From the NCBI RefSeq assembly GCF_040545475.1, contig NZ_JBEPMA010000003.1, forward strand, positions 164,257 to 228,256: a stretch of DNA of 64,000 bases, given 5' to 3'. Below are positions 51,283-60,864 of this stretch, piece after piece; the first letter of the stretch is position 1, and each line of letters starts with the position of its first letter. The notes under the pieces are model-generated. The model was not told the origin of the DNA. It ran no database searches and saw only the letters and a list, made by a program, of their open reading frames with translations. The position numbers and the translations under genes were made by a program. This DNA comes from Peptoniphilus_A olsenii. GTDB lineage: Bacteria > Bacillota > Clostridia > Tissierellales > Peptoniphilaceae.

Positions 51283-52491
51283 GTGAACAGTAATAAGAGG
51301 GTATTGGCATTAGCACTAGCTCTAGCTATGTCAATACCAACGGCAACTTTGGCACAAAGTTCCAAAGAACTGAGTGCAGAGAAAAATAAAAAAATGAATG
51401 AGCGAAGTGAACTTAATACTCAAATGAATGCTCAAAAACAAAATATCAATAGAGCTGAAACTGAAAAAAAAGCAGTGACTGGAGAAATAGATACCCTTGA
51501 TGGCAAAATAGCTGGAACATCTGCAAAAATTGGAAAATTAGAAAAAGAAATTGATCGCTTAAATGTTGACATTGCCAATAACGAACAAAAACTTAACGAA
51601 GCAAAATTAAATTTACAAGAAAACATAGATATGTTTCGTTTAAGAATTCGTGAAATGTACAAAAAAGGCAATGTTGAATACCTTCAAGTTATTTTAAATT
51701 CAAGAGATATTGAAGAATTACTTAGAAATAACCAAGTTGTTTCCTCGATTGCAGAAGCTGATAGAGAACTTATAGAATATATAAAACAGCAAATAAAAAC
51801 AATTGAAGAAGTGGAACGCAGCTTAAAAGAAGATAGAGCCAAAGTAGAGACAAATAGAATCTCGCTAGAAAGTGAAAAAGCTAGTTATGAAGCAGCAGTT
51901 GAAGCAAAAAATGCCTATATGAAGGAATTAGAATCTAATATAGACCTTTATAGCAAAGAGTATGAAAAAGCTGAAGCAAGTTGGGCAAACCTAGATAAAG
52001 AAATTGCAAGACTTCAAAAAGAAATTCAAACTCAAAAACAAAAAGAACTCGCTCGCTCCATGCCTAAAAGAACTAATGTAAGCGTAGATTCAGCACCAAG
52101 AAGCGGAGCAAATTATACTTGGCCAGTTCCAGGATATTATGGAATATCCTCACCATATGGATATAGGACTCATCCAATACTTGGTTATAGGAAATTCCAT
52201 TCAGGAGTTGACATACCAGCGCCAACAGGAACACCTGTAGTCGCAGCAAAATCAGGTGTAGTAATAATGGCTACTTGCATGAGCGGATATGGAAATGTAG
52301 TGATGATTGACCATGGAGATACAGTCACAGTCTATGCACACAATTCAGCTTTTAATGTATCCGCAGGACAACAAGTATCAGCTGGAGATGTAGTTTGCTT
52401 TATAGGTTCAACTGGACTTTCTACAGGACCGCATTTACATTTTGAAGTGAGAGTAAATGGTTCAACAGTAAATCCATTAGGATATATATAA
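51283..52491 (+). CDS. Coiled-coil M23 peptidoglycan hydrolase, probable FtsEX effector
   Basis: 402 residues from GTG 51283, correctly spaced from AGGTGA. Signal peptide (about 1-25, LAQ), a long coiled coil (about 30-255: SAKIGKLEKEIDRLNVDIAN and similar) and a C-terminal M23/LytM endopeptidase. Zinc ligands lie in HPILGYRKFHSGVD and GPHLHFEV, and YSxxR-like arginine segments are present. The arrangement matches EnvC/PcsB/CwlO-type activators, but an intact active site suggests it is itself a hydrolase. It follows ftsX by nine bases and overlaps the next protease gene by one. Confidence 0.93.
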   Translation: MNSNKRVLALALALAMSIPTATLAQSSKELSAEKNKKMNERSELNTQMNAQKQNINRAETEKKAVTGEIDTLDGKIAGTSAKIGKLEKEIDRLNVDIANNEQKLNEAKLNLQENIDMFRLRIREMYKKGNVEYLQVILNSRDIEELLRNNQVVSSIAEADRELIEYIKQQIKTIEEVERSLKEDRAKVETNRISLESEKASYEAAVEAKNAYMKELESNIDLYSKEYEKAEASWANLDKEIARLQKEIQTQKQKELARSMPKRTNVSVDSAPRSGANYTWPVPGYYGISSPYGYRTHPILGYRKFHSGVDIPAPTGTPVVAAKSGVVIMATCMSGYGNVVMIDHGDTVTVYAHNSAFNVSAGQQVSAGDVVCFIGSTGLSTGPHLHFEVRVNGSTVNPLGYI

Positions 52492-53678
52492 TGAAAAAGA
52501 ATAAATTATTTAAAATTTTGGCAGTTGTATTAGTTGTAATTACAACTGCTTTAATTACAAGATTTTTGACAGTACAAACATTATTGGGTTCTGGGACTAA
52601 CTATACAAAGATGGTTTTTCTCGAAAAATATGTCAGAGAAAATTTTTTATATAACAAAAATATAAAAGATGAAGACTTTGAAACAGGCAAATTAAAAGGA
52701 CTTGTAGCAGGATTAAATGATCCATATTCACAGTATTTAACTAAAGAAGAATTAAATAGTTTGAACGAACAAACAAGTGGTAGATTCCACGGAATTGGCG
52801 TGTTAATCTCGCCTGCAGAAGATGGTACAGTAACAGTAATATCGCCTTTAAAAGGTTCGCCAGCAGAACGAGCGGGACTAGAAGCAGGAGATAAAATTTT
52901 AAAAATAGATGGCGAGGACTTTAGTTCCGAAAAAATAAATGAAGCATCCAAAGCAATACGTGGAAAAGTAGGAACAGAAGTAAACCTTCTAATCCTAAAA
53001 AAAGATACCAACGAAACAAAAGAAATAAAAGTAAAAAGAGAAGAAGTTAAAATGGATTCCATAATCTCAGATAAAATTGGAGAATATGGATATATAGGTA
53101 TTATAATGTTTGACGAAGAAACAGGAAAAGATTTTGAAACTGCATTAAATAAACTCACTTCAGAAAATGTGAAAGGCATAATTTTAGACCTGCGAGGCAA
53201 TCCTGGAGGAGTAATAGATGGAGCAGTACAAATAGGTGATGCAATTCTACCAGAATCAACTTTTGTAACATTGAAGAATAATAAAGACGAAATAGTAGAA
53301 GAATATAAACTTGATTCAAAATATAATAATATAAATATGGTAGTGTTAGTAAACGAAGGATCAGCATCAGCATCAGAAATATTATCAGGTGCCATTAAAG
53401 ATTTAAAAAGAGCACCAATAGTTGGACAAAAAACTTTTGGTAAAGGAATTGTTCAGACAGTTAGCAAATTGCCTGGTGGAGACGGAATAAAACTCACAAC
53501 CGCAGAATACTTTACACCATCAGGTAAATCAATTCATAAATTGGGCATAGAACCTGACTATAAAGTAGAGATACCGAAAGATGTAAAAGGAATTGGAATA
53601 GAATATCAAGATACAGACACACAATTACAAAAAGCATTACAAATATTAAAAGAAAATGCTGGAAATAAAGCAGAATAA
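52491..53678 (+). CDS. S41-family C-terminal processing peptidase (CtpA-like)
   Basis: 395 residues. N-terminal membrane anchor (about 7-28), a helical region, PDZ domain (about 95-175: GIGVLISPAEDGTVTVISPL, AGLEAGDKILKIDG) and the S41 catalytic domain. VNEGSASASEIL carries Ser293 and TFGKG Lys318, the Ser/Lys dyad. It cleaves envelope proteins, and its place in the ftsEX-hydrolase operon suggests it trims or degrades the M23 hydrolase or a regulator. TAATG overlap with the upstream gene. A terminator follows. Confidence 0.94.
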   Translation: MKKNKLFKILAVVLVVITTALITRFLTVQTLLGSGTNYTKMVFLEKYVRENFLYNKNIKDEDFETGKLKGLVAGLNDPYSQYLTKEELNSLNEQTSGRFHGIGVLISPAEDGTVTVISPLKGSPAERAGLEAGDKILKIDGEDFSSEKINEASKAIRGKVGTEVNLLILKKDTNETKEIKVKREEVKMDSIISDKIGEYGYIGIIMFDEETGKDFETALNKLTSENVKGIILDLRGNPGGVIDGAVQIGDAILPESTFVTLKNNKDEIVEEYKLDSKYNNINMVVLVNEGSASASEILSGAIKDLKRAPIVGQKTFGKGIVQTVSKLPGGDGIKLTTAEYFTPSGKSIHKLGIEPDYKVEIPKDVKGIGIEYQDTDTQLQKALQILKENAGNKAE

Positions 53679-53696
53679 AACTTAATATTTCAATCA

Positions 53697-53738
53697 AAAT
53701 AATTCACTTTGACGATTAGACAGAGTGAATTATTTTTT
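53697..53738 (+). terminator. Terminator of the ftsEX operon
   Basis: AATAATTCACT / AGTGAATTATT followed by TTTTTT. From 53739 to about 53900 I see only AT-rich sequence. Confidence 0.88.
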
Positions 53739-53904
53739 AATTTAGTTATCATAAATCTATTTTAAAAAAATATATAATAATGGTAAAAACATATAAAAAT
53801 CAATCTAATTTGATGTATATTAATTAGTAAATATATTTGTCTATTATTTGATTAAATGTTAGTCAGAAAAAATAATAGAGAAAACTGTATAAAAATTTTA
53901 CAAC

Positions 53905-53942
53905 TGAACAAAGGTTTGTTATCATTAAAGTTGGGTATATAT
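53905..53942 (+). promoter_or_regulatory. Probable uvrBA promoter with LexA-like box
   Basis: GAAC-AAAG-GTTT (53905-53916) departs by one base from the Firmicute LexA core GAAC-N4-GTTC. It overlaps a possible -35 TTGTTA (53915-53920), which is followed after 16 bases by TATATT (53937-53942). This suggests SOS control of uvrB-uvrA. Confidence 0.45.
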
Positions 53943-54039
53943 TAATTCCTATTTGATTAGTAATTTTATTTACAAAAGAGTATTGAATAAATATACTTTA
54001 TTTAACGCTATAGTTTATTTATCTTAAAAAGGTGATTTA

Positions 54040-56022
54040 ATGGAATTTAAGATTCATTCTGAATATAAACCTACTGGGGATCAACCTCAAGCAATTGAAA
54101 AACTTGCTGAAGGTATTAAAAAAGGTTATAAACACCAAAATCTTTTAGGTGTTACTGGTTCGGGTAAAACTTTTACTATGGCAAATGTTATAGAAAAAGT
54201 CCAAAAGCCAACTCTTGTTATCGCTCATAATAAGACATTGGCTTATCAGTTATGCTCAGAACTTAGGGAATTTTTCCCAGAAAATGCTGTAGAATATTTC
54301 GTTTCTTATTATGATTATTATCAACCTGAGGCTTATGTTCCAGGTACGGATACTTTTATTGAAAAGGACTCATCTATTAATGATGAAATTGATAAATTGA
54401 GACACTCTGCGACTATGTCTTTGTTTGAGCGAAGAGATGTTATAATAGTTGCCTCTGTTTCGTGTATCTATGGTTTGGGAGATCCTATTGATTATGAAAG
54501 TTTGGCGATATCTTTGCGTCCTGGTATGATACGTGATAGAAATGAGATTATGTCAAAGCTTGTCAGTATACAGTATGTGAGAAATGATTTTGATTTTTCC
54601 CGTGGTACTTTTAGAGTACGTGGGGATATTTTAGATATTTTTCCTGCTTCTTCTTCTGAAAACTCAATTAGAGTTGAATTTTTTGGTGATGAAATTGATA
54701 GGATATCGGAAGTTAATGCTCTTACTGGGGAAGTTGTCAGTTACTTAAATCATGCTTTTATTACACCAGCTTCTCACTTTGCTACTTCTGAGGCCAAGGT
54801 CAAAAGGGCAATTGTAACAATTGAAGAAGAGCTTGAAGAAAGACTTAAAATTTTAAGAGATCAGGAGAAACTTTTAGAGGCACAAAGACTTGAGCAAAGG
54901 ACTAGATATGATCTTGAGATGCTAAGTGAAATGGGATTTTGTTCTGGTATAGAGAATTATTCTAGGCATTTATCGGGTAGAGATCCTGGTTCCCGTCCGT
55001 ATACTCTAATTGACTATTTTCCAAAAGACTTTTTGACAATTATAGATGAATCTCATCAAACTATTCCTCAAATTAGAGGAATGTTTAATGGTGATAGGTC
55101 TAGGAAAGAAACTCTAGTAGAATATGGTTTTAGGCTTCCATCAGCTCTCGATAATAGACCTTTGAGGTTTAATGAATTTGAGAGTATGATGAATCAAAAT
55201 GTCTACGTTTCGGCGACTCCAGGGCCTTATGAATTAGAACATACTGAGCAGCAAGTGGAACAATTAATTAGACCTACAGGTCTACTTGATCCTATTATTG
55301 AAGTAAGACCGATTAAAAATCAAATTGATGATATTTTAAATGAAATTGACGAGATTATCAGTAGAAAAGAAAGAGTTCTTATCACGACTTTGACCAAGAA
55401 AATGGCAGAAGATCTTACGAGATATTTAAAGGATATTGGTTACAAGGTAACTTATATGCATTCTGATGTTGATACTCTCGAAAGAATGCAGATAATTAGG
55501 GATTTGCGTCTTGGTGTGGTAGATGTTCTAGTAGGGATAAACTTATTGAGAGAGGGACTAGATTTACCTGAAGTTTCACGAGTTTGTATTTTAGATGCAG
55601 ACAAAGAAGGGTTTTTGAGATCTGAAACTTCGTTAATTCAGACTGCTGGCCGTGCTGCTAGAAATTCCAAGGGAAAAGTTATAATGTATGCTGATGTTAT
55701 AACAAAATCTATGCAGGTGACCATTGATGAGACTCGTCGTAGACGTGAAATTCAAGATGAGTATAACAAGGAAAATAATATTGTTCCAAAAACTATTAAA
55801 AAAGAAATTCGTGATGTAATCAATACTTCGATTGCGGCAGAAGAAGATGTTGATTTTGAAGTTAATGAAAATGAATTTACAAAAGAAGAAATTTCTGCTA
55901 TGATTGATGCTCTAAAACCAGAAATGTATAGAGCTGCAGAGGAACTTGATTTCGAAAAAGCTGCAGAAATTAGAGATAAAATAAATGAACTTAAAGAGAA
56001 GAAAAAAGAAGCGATAGTATAG
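54040..56022 (+). CDS. uvrB: Excinuclease ABC subunit B (UvrB)
   Basis: 660 residues. Damage-verifying helicase-like subunit of nucleotide excision repair. Walker A GVTGSGKT (about 37-44), beta-hairpin YYDYYQPEAYVP that inserts between strands, DESH box (IIDESHQTIPQIRG), helicase motif VI 'QTAGRAARNSKG' and a C-terminal UVR motif (AAEELDFEKAAEIRDKINEL) that contacts UvrC. AAGGTGA precedes ATG 54040. uvrA starts eight bases after its stop; uvrC is not in this window. Confidence 0.97.
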   Translation: MEFKIHSEYKPTGDQPQAIEKLAEGIKKGYKHQNLLGVTGSGKTFTMANVIEKVQKPTLVIAHNKTLAYQLCSELREFFPENAVEYFVSYYDYYQPEAYVPGTDTFIEKDSSINDEIDKLRHSATMSLFERRDVIIVASVSCIYGLGDPIDYESLAISLRPGMIRDRNEIMSKLVSIQYVRNDFDFSRGTFRVRGDILDIFPASSSENSIRVEFFGDEIDRISEVNALTGEVVSYLNHAFITPASHFATSEAKVKRAIVTIEEELEERLKILRDQEKLLEAQRLEQRTRYDLEMLSEMGFCSGIENYSRHLSGRDPGSRPYTLIDYFPKDFLTIIDESHQTIPQIRGMFNGDRSRKETLVEYGFRLPSALDNRPLRFNEFESMMNQNVYVSATPGPYELEHTEQQVEQLIRPTGLLDPIIEVRPIKNQIDDILNEIDEIISRKERVLITTLTKKMAEDLTRYLKDIGYKVTYMHSDVDTLERMQIIRDLRLGVVDVLVGINLLREGLDLPEVSRVCILDADKEGFLRSETSLIQTAGRAARNSKGKVIMYADVITKSMQVTIDETRRRREIQDEYNKENNIVPKTIKKEIRDVINTSIAAEEDVDFEVNENEFTKEEISAMIDALKPEMYRAAEELDFEKAAEIRDKINELKEKKKEAIV

Positions 56023-56030
56023 GTGATAAT

Positions 56031-58847
56031 TTGAACGACGAAATAATTGTAAAAGGTGCTAGGGCCCACAATTTAAAAAATGTGGACCTTAAAATTCCGA
56101 GAAATAAATTTGTAGTTTTCACTGGTCTTTCAGGCTCAGGCAAGTCATCTTTGGCTTTTGATACGATTTATGCTGAAGGGCAAAGAAGATATGTTGAATC
56201 ACTTTCATCTTATGCGAGACAATTTTTGGGACAGATGGATAAACCGGAGGTAGATTATATTGAGGGGATGAGTCCCTCAATTTCTATTGACCAAAAGACT
56301 ACGTCCAAAAACCCACGCTCAACTGTAGGTACAGTTACAGAAATATATGATTATTTGAGACTTCTATATGCAAGAGTGGGTCATGTTTTTTGCCCAGAAT
56401 GTGGAGAGGAAATTTCTTCATATACAATTGACCAAATGGTAGATGAAGTGTTGAAGTTGAAGGATAGAACTAGAATTCAAATCTTATCTCCGATTGTCAG
56501 ACACAGGAAAGGACAACATAAAAAAGTATTTGAAAAAATAAAAAAGGAAGGATTTCTTCGAATATTTGTCGACGGCGAAATGCATAATATTGAAGACGAG
56601 ATTGAATTAGAAAAAAATAAGTATCATGATATTGATATTGTGGTGGACAGAATAATAATAAAAGATGGCATAAGTTCTAGACTTGCGGATTCTTTGGAAA
56701 TAGCTACTACTATGGGTGATGGGATTGCAAAAATAAATGTAATTGATGGCGAAGATTTAGTTTTTTCTACAAAACTTGCTTGTCCTCACTGTAATATAAT
56801 CATAGAAGAAGTGACTCCGAGATCTTTTTCATTTAACTCGCCTTTGGGTGCGTGTGATGAATGTAATGGTCTTGGATTTTCTAAGGAAGTTTCTAGAGAT
56901 TTGGTAATTCCAAATAAAGAATTATCCATTGATGAAGGTGCTATTGCAAGTTATTCTACTTCAAAAGGAACTTATTATTATGAAATAATTTCTCATATTG
57001 CCAGCAAGATGAATTTTAGTACCAAGGAGCCAATTAAAAATGCTCCTAAAGAATTTTTGGATGCTATATTTGATGGTTATGATGGAAACCTATCTTTTTA
57101 TTATGATTCATATTTTTCTGGAAGAAAAAGATATTCGGGTGGATTTGAAGGTATTTCTAAAAATCTTAAGAGGAGATACTCTGAGTCAAACTCTGATAGA
57201 ATGCTAGATAAAATAGATGAGTTTATGGAAGAGGTACCATGTCCTAAATGTCATGGTGCCAGATTAAAAGAAACTTCACTTGCAGTCAAAGTTGGTGGAC
57301 TAAATATATTTGAACTTCAACAACTTTCTATTGATAAATCACTTGAATTTTTTGAAAATCTAGAGCTTTCGAAGAGTGAAAAAATAATTGCAAAAGAACT
57401 AGTTAAAGAAATAAAATCGAGACTTGAATTTTTAGTAAATGTAGGGCTAGACTATCTTACACTTTCTAGGATGGCAGGTACTCTTTCAGGTGGAGAAGCT
57501 CAAAGAATTAGACTAGCTACTCAAATTGGTTCACAACTTGTAGGTGTAATTTATGTACTAGATGAACCGAGCATTGGTCTGCATCAGAGAGATAATGAAA
57601 AATTATTAAAATCTCTAAGAGACTTGACAGATATAGGTAATACTTTAATTGTAGTTGAGCATGATGAGGACACAATGTTTGCAGCAGATGAGATAGTAGA
57701 TATTGGACCTCTTGCAGGAGTTGGAGGAGGCAGAATTGTTGCTCAAGGCAGTGCTGAAGATATAATGGAGGTTGCAGAGTCTATAACTGGTGCATACCTT
57801 AGTGGCAGAAAGAAAATTGAAGTTCCTAAAAAGAGACGACCTTTAAGAGGAGAATTGATTAAAATTATTGGAGCAAAAGAGAATAATTTAAAAAATATAG
57901 ATGTCGAATTTCCTCTTGGTCAATTTGTCTGTGTGACTGGTGTATCTGGTTCAGGGAAGTCATCTCTTATAAATGAAATTTTATATAAAACTTTGGCACA
58001 AAAAATTAACAAGTCAAAGGTAAAACCAGGCAAACATGATGAGGTAATCGGAACCGAATTTATTGATAAAATTGTAGATATAGACCAATCTCCAATTGGA
58101 AGGACACCTCGCTCAAATCCCGCGACATATACGGGAGCATTTGATATAATAAGAGATATATTTGCAAATACCAATGAAGCTAAGATGAGAGGGTATAAAA
58201 AGGGCAGATTTTCTTTTAATGTCAAAGGTGGCAGGTGTGAAGCTTGTAAGGGAGATGGAATATTAAAAGTAGAGATGCACTTTTTGCCAGATGTTTATGT
58301 CCCATGTGAAGTGTGTAAAGGTAAAAGGTATAATAGAGAAACTCTAGATGTAAAATATAAAGGTAAAAATATAAGTGATGTTCTAAACATGACTGTTGAT
58401 GAGGCCATTGACTTTTTCCAAAATCATGAAAGAGTTTTGAGGAAATTAGAAACCCTAAGGGATGTTGGACTTTCTTATATTAAGCTTGGGCAATCATCAA
58501 CTGAGTTATCAGGCGGAGAAGCACAGAGGATTAAACTTGCTTCTGAACTTTCCAAGAGAGCTACAGGTAAGACTTTATATATTTTAGATGAACCCACTAC
58601 AGGTCTACATGCAGAGGATATCAATAAATTAATAAAAGTTTTAGATGAATTGGTAGATAGAGGTAATACTGTGATTACAATTGAACACAATCTCGATGTA
58701 ATCAAATGTGCAGATTATATAATAGATTTAGGACCTGAAGGTGGCGATGGTGGTGGAGAAATAATAACTACTGGCACACCTGAAGAAATTGTAAAATGTA
58801 AAAAATCATATACAGGTAAATTTTTGAAAGATAAACTAGAGGTGTAA
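56031..58847 (+). CDS. uvrA: Excinuclease ABC subunit A (UvrA)
   Basis: 938 residues, TTG 56031 after AGGTGAT. Two ABC ATPase halves: Walker A GLSGSGKSS and GVSGSGKSS; signatures LSGGEAQRIRLA and LSGGEAQRIKLA. Zinc-binding pairs CPHCN...CDECN and CEAC...CEVC, plus an N-terminal CPEC. It scans DNA as a dimer and loads UvrB. Cotranscribed with uvrB and probably with the L,D-transpeptidase gene that begins one base after its stop. Confidence 0.97.
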   Translation: MNDEIIVKGARAHNLKNVDLKIPRNKFVVFTGLSGSGKSSLAFDTIYAEGQRRYVESLSSYARQFLGQMDKPEVDYIEGMSPSISIDQKTTSKNPRSTVGTVTEIYDYLRLLYARVGHVFCPECGEEISSYTIDQMVDEVLKLKDRTRIQILSPIVRHRKGQHKKVFEKIKKEGFLRIFVDGEMHNIEDEIELEKNKYHDIDIVVDRIIIKDGISSRLADSLEIATTMGDGIAKINVIDGEDLVFSTKLACPHCNIIIEEVTPRSFSFNSPLGACDECNGLGFSKEVSRDLVIPNKELSIDEGAIASYSTSKGTYYYEIISHIASKMNFSTKEPIKNAPKEFLDAIFDGYDGNLSFYYDSYFSGRKRYSGGFEGISKNLKRRYSESNSDRMLDKIDEFMEEVPCPKCHGARLKETSLAVKVGGLNIFELQQLSIDKSLEFFENLELSKSEKIIAKELVKEIKSRLEFLVNVGLDYLTLSRMAGTLSGGEAQRIRLATQIGSQLVGVIYVLDEPSIGLHQRDNEKLLKSLRDLTDIGNTLIVVEHDEDTMFAADEIVDIGPLAGVGGGRIVAQGSAEDIMEVAESITGAYLSGRKKIEVPKKRRPLRGELIKIIGAKENNLKNIDVEFPLGQFVCVTGVSGSGKSSLINEILYKTLAQKINKSKVKPGKHDEVIGTEFIDKIVDIDQSPIGRTPRSNPATYTGAFDIIRDIFANTNEAKMRGYKKGRFSFNVKGGRCEACKGDGILKVEMHFLPDVYVPCEVCKGKRYNRETLDVKYKGKNISDVLNMTVDEAIDFFQNHERVLRKLETLRDVGLSYIKLGQSSTELSGGEAQRIKLASELSKRATGKTLYILDEPTTGLHAEDINKLIKVLDELVDRGNTVITIEHNLDVIKCADYIIDLGPEGGDGGGEIITTGTPEEIVKCKKSYTGKFLKDKLEV

Positions 58848-58848
58848 T

Positions 58849-59616
58849 GTGAAAAATAAGTTTATAATATTGGCTCTTGCTATATTTTTATTCTTGCCAA
58901 CTTATGTTTTTGCAGAAGGTTTTATGCAAAAGAATAATTTTATGGACAAGAGCGGCGCTGCAAGAGTCAGCGAATTAAAAAAATGGCAGGCTCAAATGAA
59001 TCTTCCTGTGACTGGTGCTTTAGATCAAAAGACAAAAACTGCCCTTTATACTCCAAATTATGAAGTGCGTGATATGATTGTAAAACCACCAACAAGTGAT
59101 GTGTGGATAACAGTTAATAAATCGAGAAGAATTTTGACAGTATATAGAGGCGGACAATCAATAGGAAAATATCCTGTTACACTTGGAACAAATTTAACGC
59201 CAACTCCAAGTGCAAAGGCAACTATAGTAAATAAACACAAAAATCCTGCGTGGGGTGGAATGGGTGGAAAATATACACCAGTAGCTTCTGACGATCCAAA
59301 CAATCCATTAGGAGAAAGATGGATGGGGCTGAAAATTTCGGGTTTAAGTGGATATGGTATTCATGGAAATATTAAACCTCATCAAATTGGAGGTTATTAT
59401 TCTAATGGATGCATCAGAATGTATAATTATGATATAGAAAACTATGTGTTTCCTACTATGAAAGTTGGAGCTCCGGTTTGGTTAGGTACAGATAATGAAC
59501 TTGAAAATTGGGGAGTATACCAATATTCAAGAATTAAAAAAGAAGAACCGAAGCCTGTAGAAAAACCAGTAGAAGTTGTGCAAGATTTCCCAGCAGCAGA
59601 TTTATTGGAATTTTAG
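58849..59616 (+). CDS. L,D-transpeptidase (YkuD domain) with peptidoglycan-binding-like N-terminus
   Basis: 255 residues, GTG 58849 with GAGGTG upstream. Signal peptide (about 1-22, VFA-EG), a short PG_binding_1-like segment (about 38-68: LKKWQAQMNLPVTGALDQKT), then the YkuD catalytic domain (about 85-225) with His172 in YGIHGN and nucleophile Cys188 in SNGCIRM. It makes 3-3 crosslinks or attaches proteins to the wall, and is usually resistant to penicillins. A Pro/Glu/Lys-rich tail (EEPKPVEKPVEV) ends the protein. Confidence 0.92.
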   Translation: MKNKFIILALAIFLFLPTYVFAEGFMQKNNFMDKSGAARVSELKKWQAQMNLPVTGALDQKTKTALYTPNYEVRDMIVKPPTSDVWITVNKSRRILTVYRGGQSIGKYPVTLGTNLTPTPSAKATIVNKHKNPAWGGMGGKYTPVASDDPNNPLGERWMGLKISGLSGYGIHGNIKPHQIGGYYSNGCIRMYNYDIENYVFPTMKVGAPVWLGTDNELENWGVYQYSRIKKEEPKPVEKPVEVVQDFPAADLLEF

Positions 59617-59688
59617 TAACAATTTAATATTTTGTATGTGATTAGAGGTATAAAAATACTTTAATTTACAACTATAATATAAAAAATT

Positions 59689-59737
59689 AACCCAAATAAG
59701 ATTGAAATTAAATTTTATTTGGGTTATAATTGTTTTT
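59689..59737 (+). terminator. Terminator after uvrBA-L,D-transpeptidase
   Basis: AACCCAAATAA (59689-59699) pairs with TTATTTGGGTT (59715-59725); an interrupted T-rich stretch follows. Confidence 0.75.
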
Positions 59738-59763
59738 AAAATTATTCAAAGGAGGCCTTAATC

Positions 59764-59841
59764 TTGGATATCAATGATAATCTAAAGAGCATATGGAATA
59801 AAATTGATTTCACATCAAACTTTTCCAGCAATATGAGATGA
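59764..59841 (+). CDS. Candidate 25-aa small ORF or leader peptide before the amino acid importer
   Basis: TTG 59764 follows AAAGGAGG (59749-59756) at a seven-base distance, one of the strongest ribosome sites in the window. It encodes MDINDNLKSIWNKIDFTSNF plus SSNMR, with no resemblance I recognise. It may be a leader peptide for the importer gene 48 bases downstream or the remnant of a longer gene. The Trp/Asn-rich content shows no runs of one amino acid, so classical attenuation is not obvious. Confidence 0.35.
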   Translation: MDINDNLKSIWNKIDFTSNFSSNMR

Positions 59842-59889
59842 CCCCATTAGTTTAGGTAGTTATAATTTATAAACAATGGGAGGTAAAAA

Positions 59890-60807
59890 ATGATGAAGAA
59901 GTTTTTGAATGTATTATTAGTTTTATTTTTGGGTTTGACACTTGTCGCTTGTCAAATAACGGATAATAAAAAAGAGGCGACTGAGGCGAACAATACTGCA
60001 AATACAGAGGTAGCAGAAAATAAGGAAAATGAAGAAACATCTGAAAATACAGATAATATAAAAATTGATATCGAAGAAGGCGAAAAGGTTAAAGCCATAA
60101 AAGAAAAGGGTAAAATAGTCCTTGGTACTTCGGCAGATTTTCCACCTATGGAATGGATTTCGTTCCAAAATGGTAAAGAAGAGTATCAAGGAGTAGATAT
60201 AGCAATAGCTAAAGAGGTGGCCAACACACTTGGTGTAGAACTTGAAATAAAAAATATGGCCTTTGAAGGGCTTATTGCTTCATTAAAAGCAGGGGATGTA
60301 GACTTTGTTATCGCAGGAATGGCTGCCGATGAAGAAAGAAAAAAACAAGTCGATTTTTCTGAACCATATCTCGATGGAGAGCAAGTACTTTTAGTCCTAG
60401 AAGAAAATAAAGATAAATATAAATCATTTGATGATTTGGACGGCAAAATTATTGGTACACAGCTTGGTACAATTCAACAAAAAATAGCAGAAGAAAAATT
60501 TAAATATAATGTTAAAGGTTTTGATTTAAATAATGTTCTTATAGAACAACTTAAAAACAAATCAATTGATGTGGCATTTTTATCTGAAATACCTGCAAAG
60601 CAATTTGCAAATATTGCTGATGGACTTGCTATTGTTACAGATTTAGGTATAGAAAAAGAACCAGGTCAATCAGTAGCGACTAAAAAAGGTAATGACGATT
60701 TAACAAAGGCAATCTCAAAAATCGTCAAAGAATTAAAAGATTCAGGCACAATTAATAAATGGCTTGATGAGTATATTGAATTATCCAACAAAGAAGCTGG
60801 AAAGTAA
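59890..60807 (+). CDS. Polar amino acid ABC transporter substrate-binding lipoprotein
   Basis: 305 residues (ATG 59890 or 59893, both behind GGGAGG). Lipobox LVAC, an Asn/Glu-rich linker (about 25-65), then an SBP_bac_3 domain starting KIVLGTSADFPPMEW with GVDIAIAKEVANTLGVELEI, FVIAGMAADEERKKQVDFSEPY and DLDGKIIGTQLGT, the family's ligand-binding landmarks. Captures an amino acid for the permease and ATPase that follow. The arginine contacting the ligand carboxylate is represented by the ADEERKK region. Ligand identity unknown. Confidence 0.93.
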   Translation: MMKKFLNVLLVLFLGLTLVACQITDNKKEATEANNTANTEVAENKENEETSENTDNIKIDIEEGEKVKAIKEKGKIVLGTSADFPPMEWISFQNGKEEYQGVDIAIAKEVANTLGVELEIKNMAFEGLIASLKAGDVDFVIAGMAADEERKKQVDFSEPYLDGEQVLLVLEENKDKYKSFDDLDGKIIGTQLGTIQQKIAEEKFKYNVKGFDLNNVLIEQLKNKSIDVAFLSEIPAKQFANIADGLAIVTDLGIEKEPGQSVATKKGNDDLTKAISKIVKELKDSGTINKWLDEYIELSNKEAGK

Positions 60808-60813
60808 TTAAAT

Positions 60814-60844
60814 ATTCCCTACAAATATGTGGGGAATTTTTTTT
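60814..60844 (+). terminator. Terminator-like hairpin between amino-acid binding protein and permease genes
   Basis: ATTCCC...GGGGAAT stem followed by a T8 run, inside what is otherwise an operon; should cut permease/ATPase expression relative to the binding protein. Confidence 0.8.
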
Positions 60845-60864
60845 AGAGAAGATAAGGAGACATT

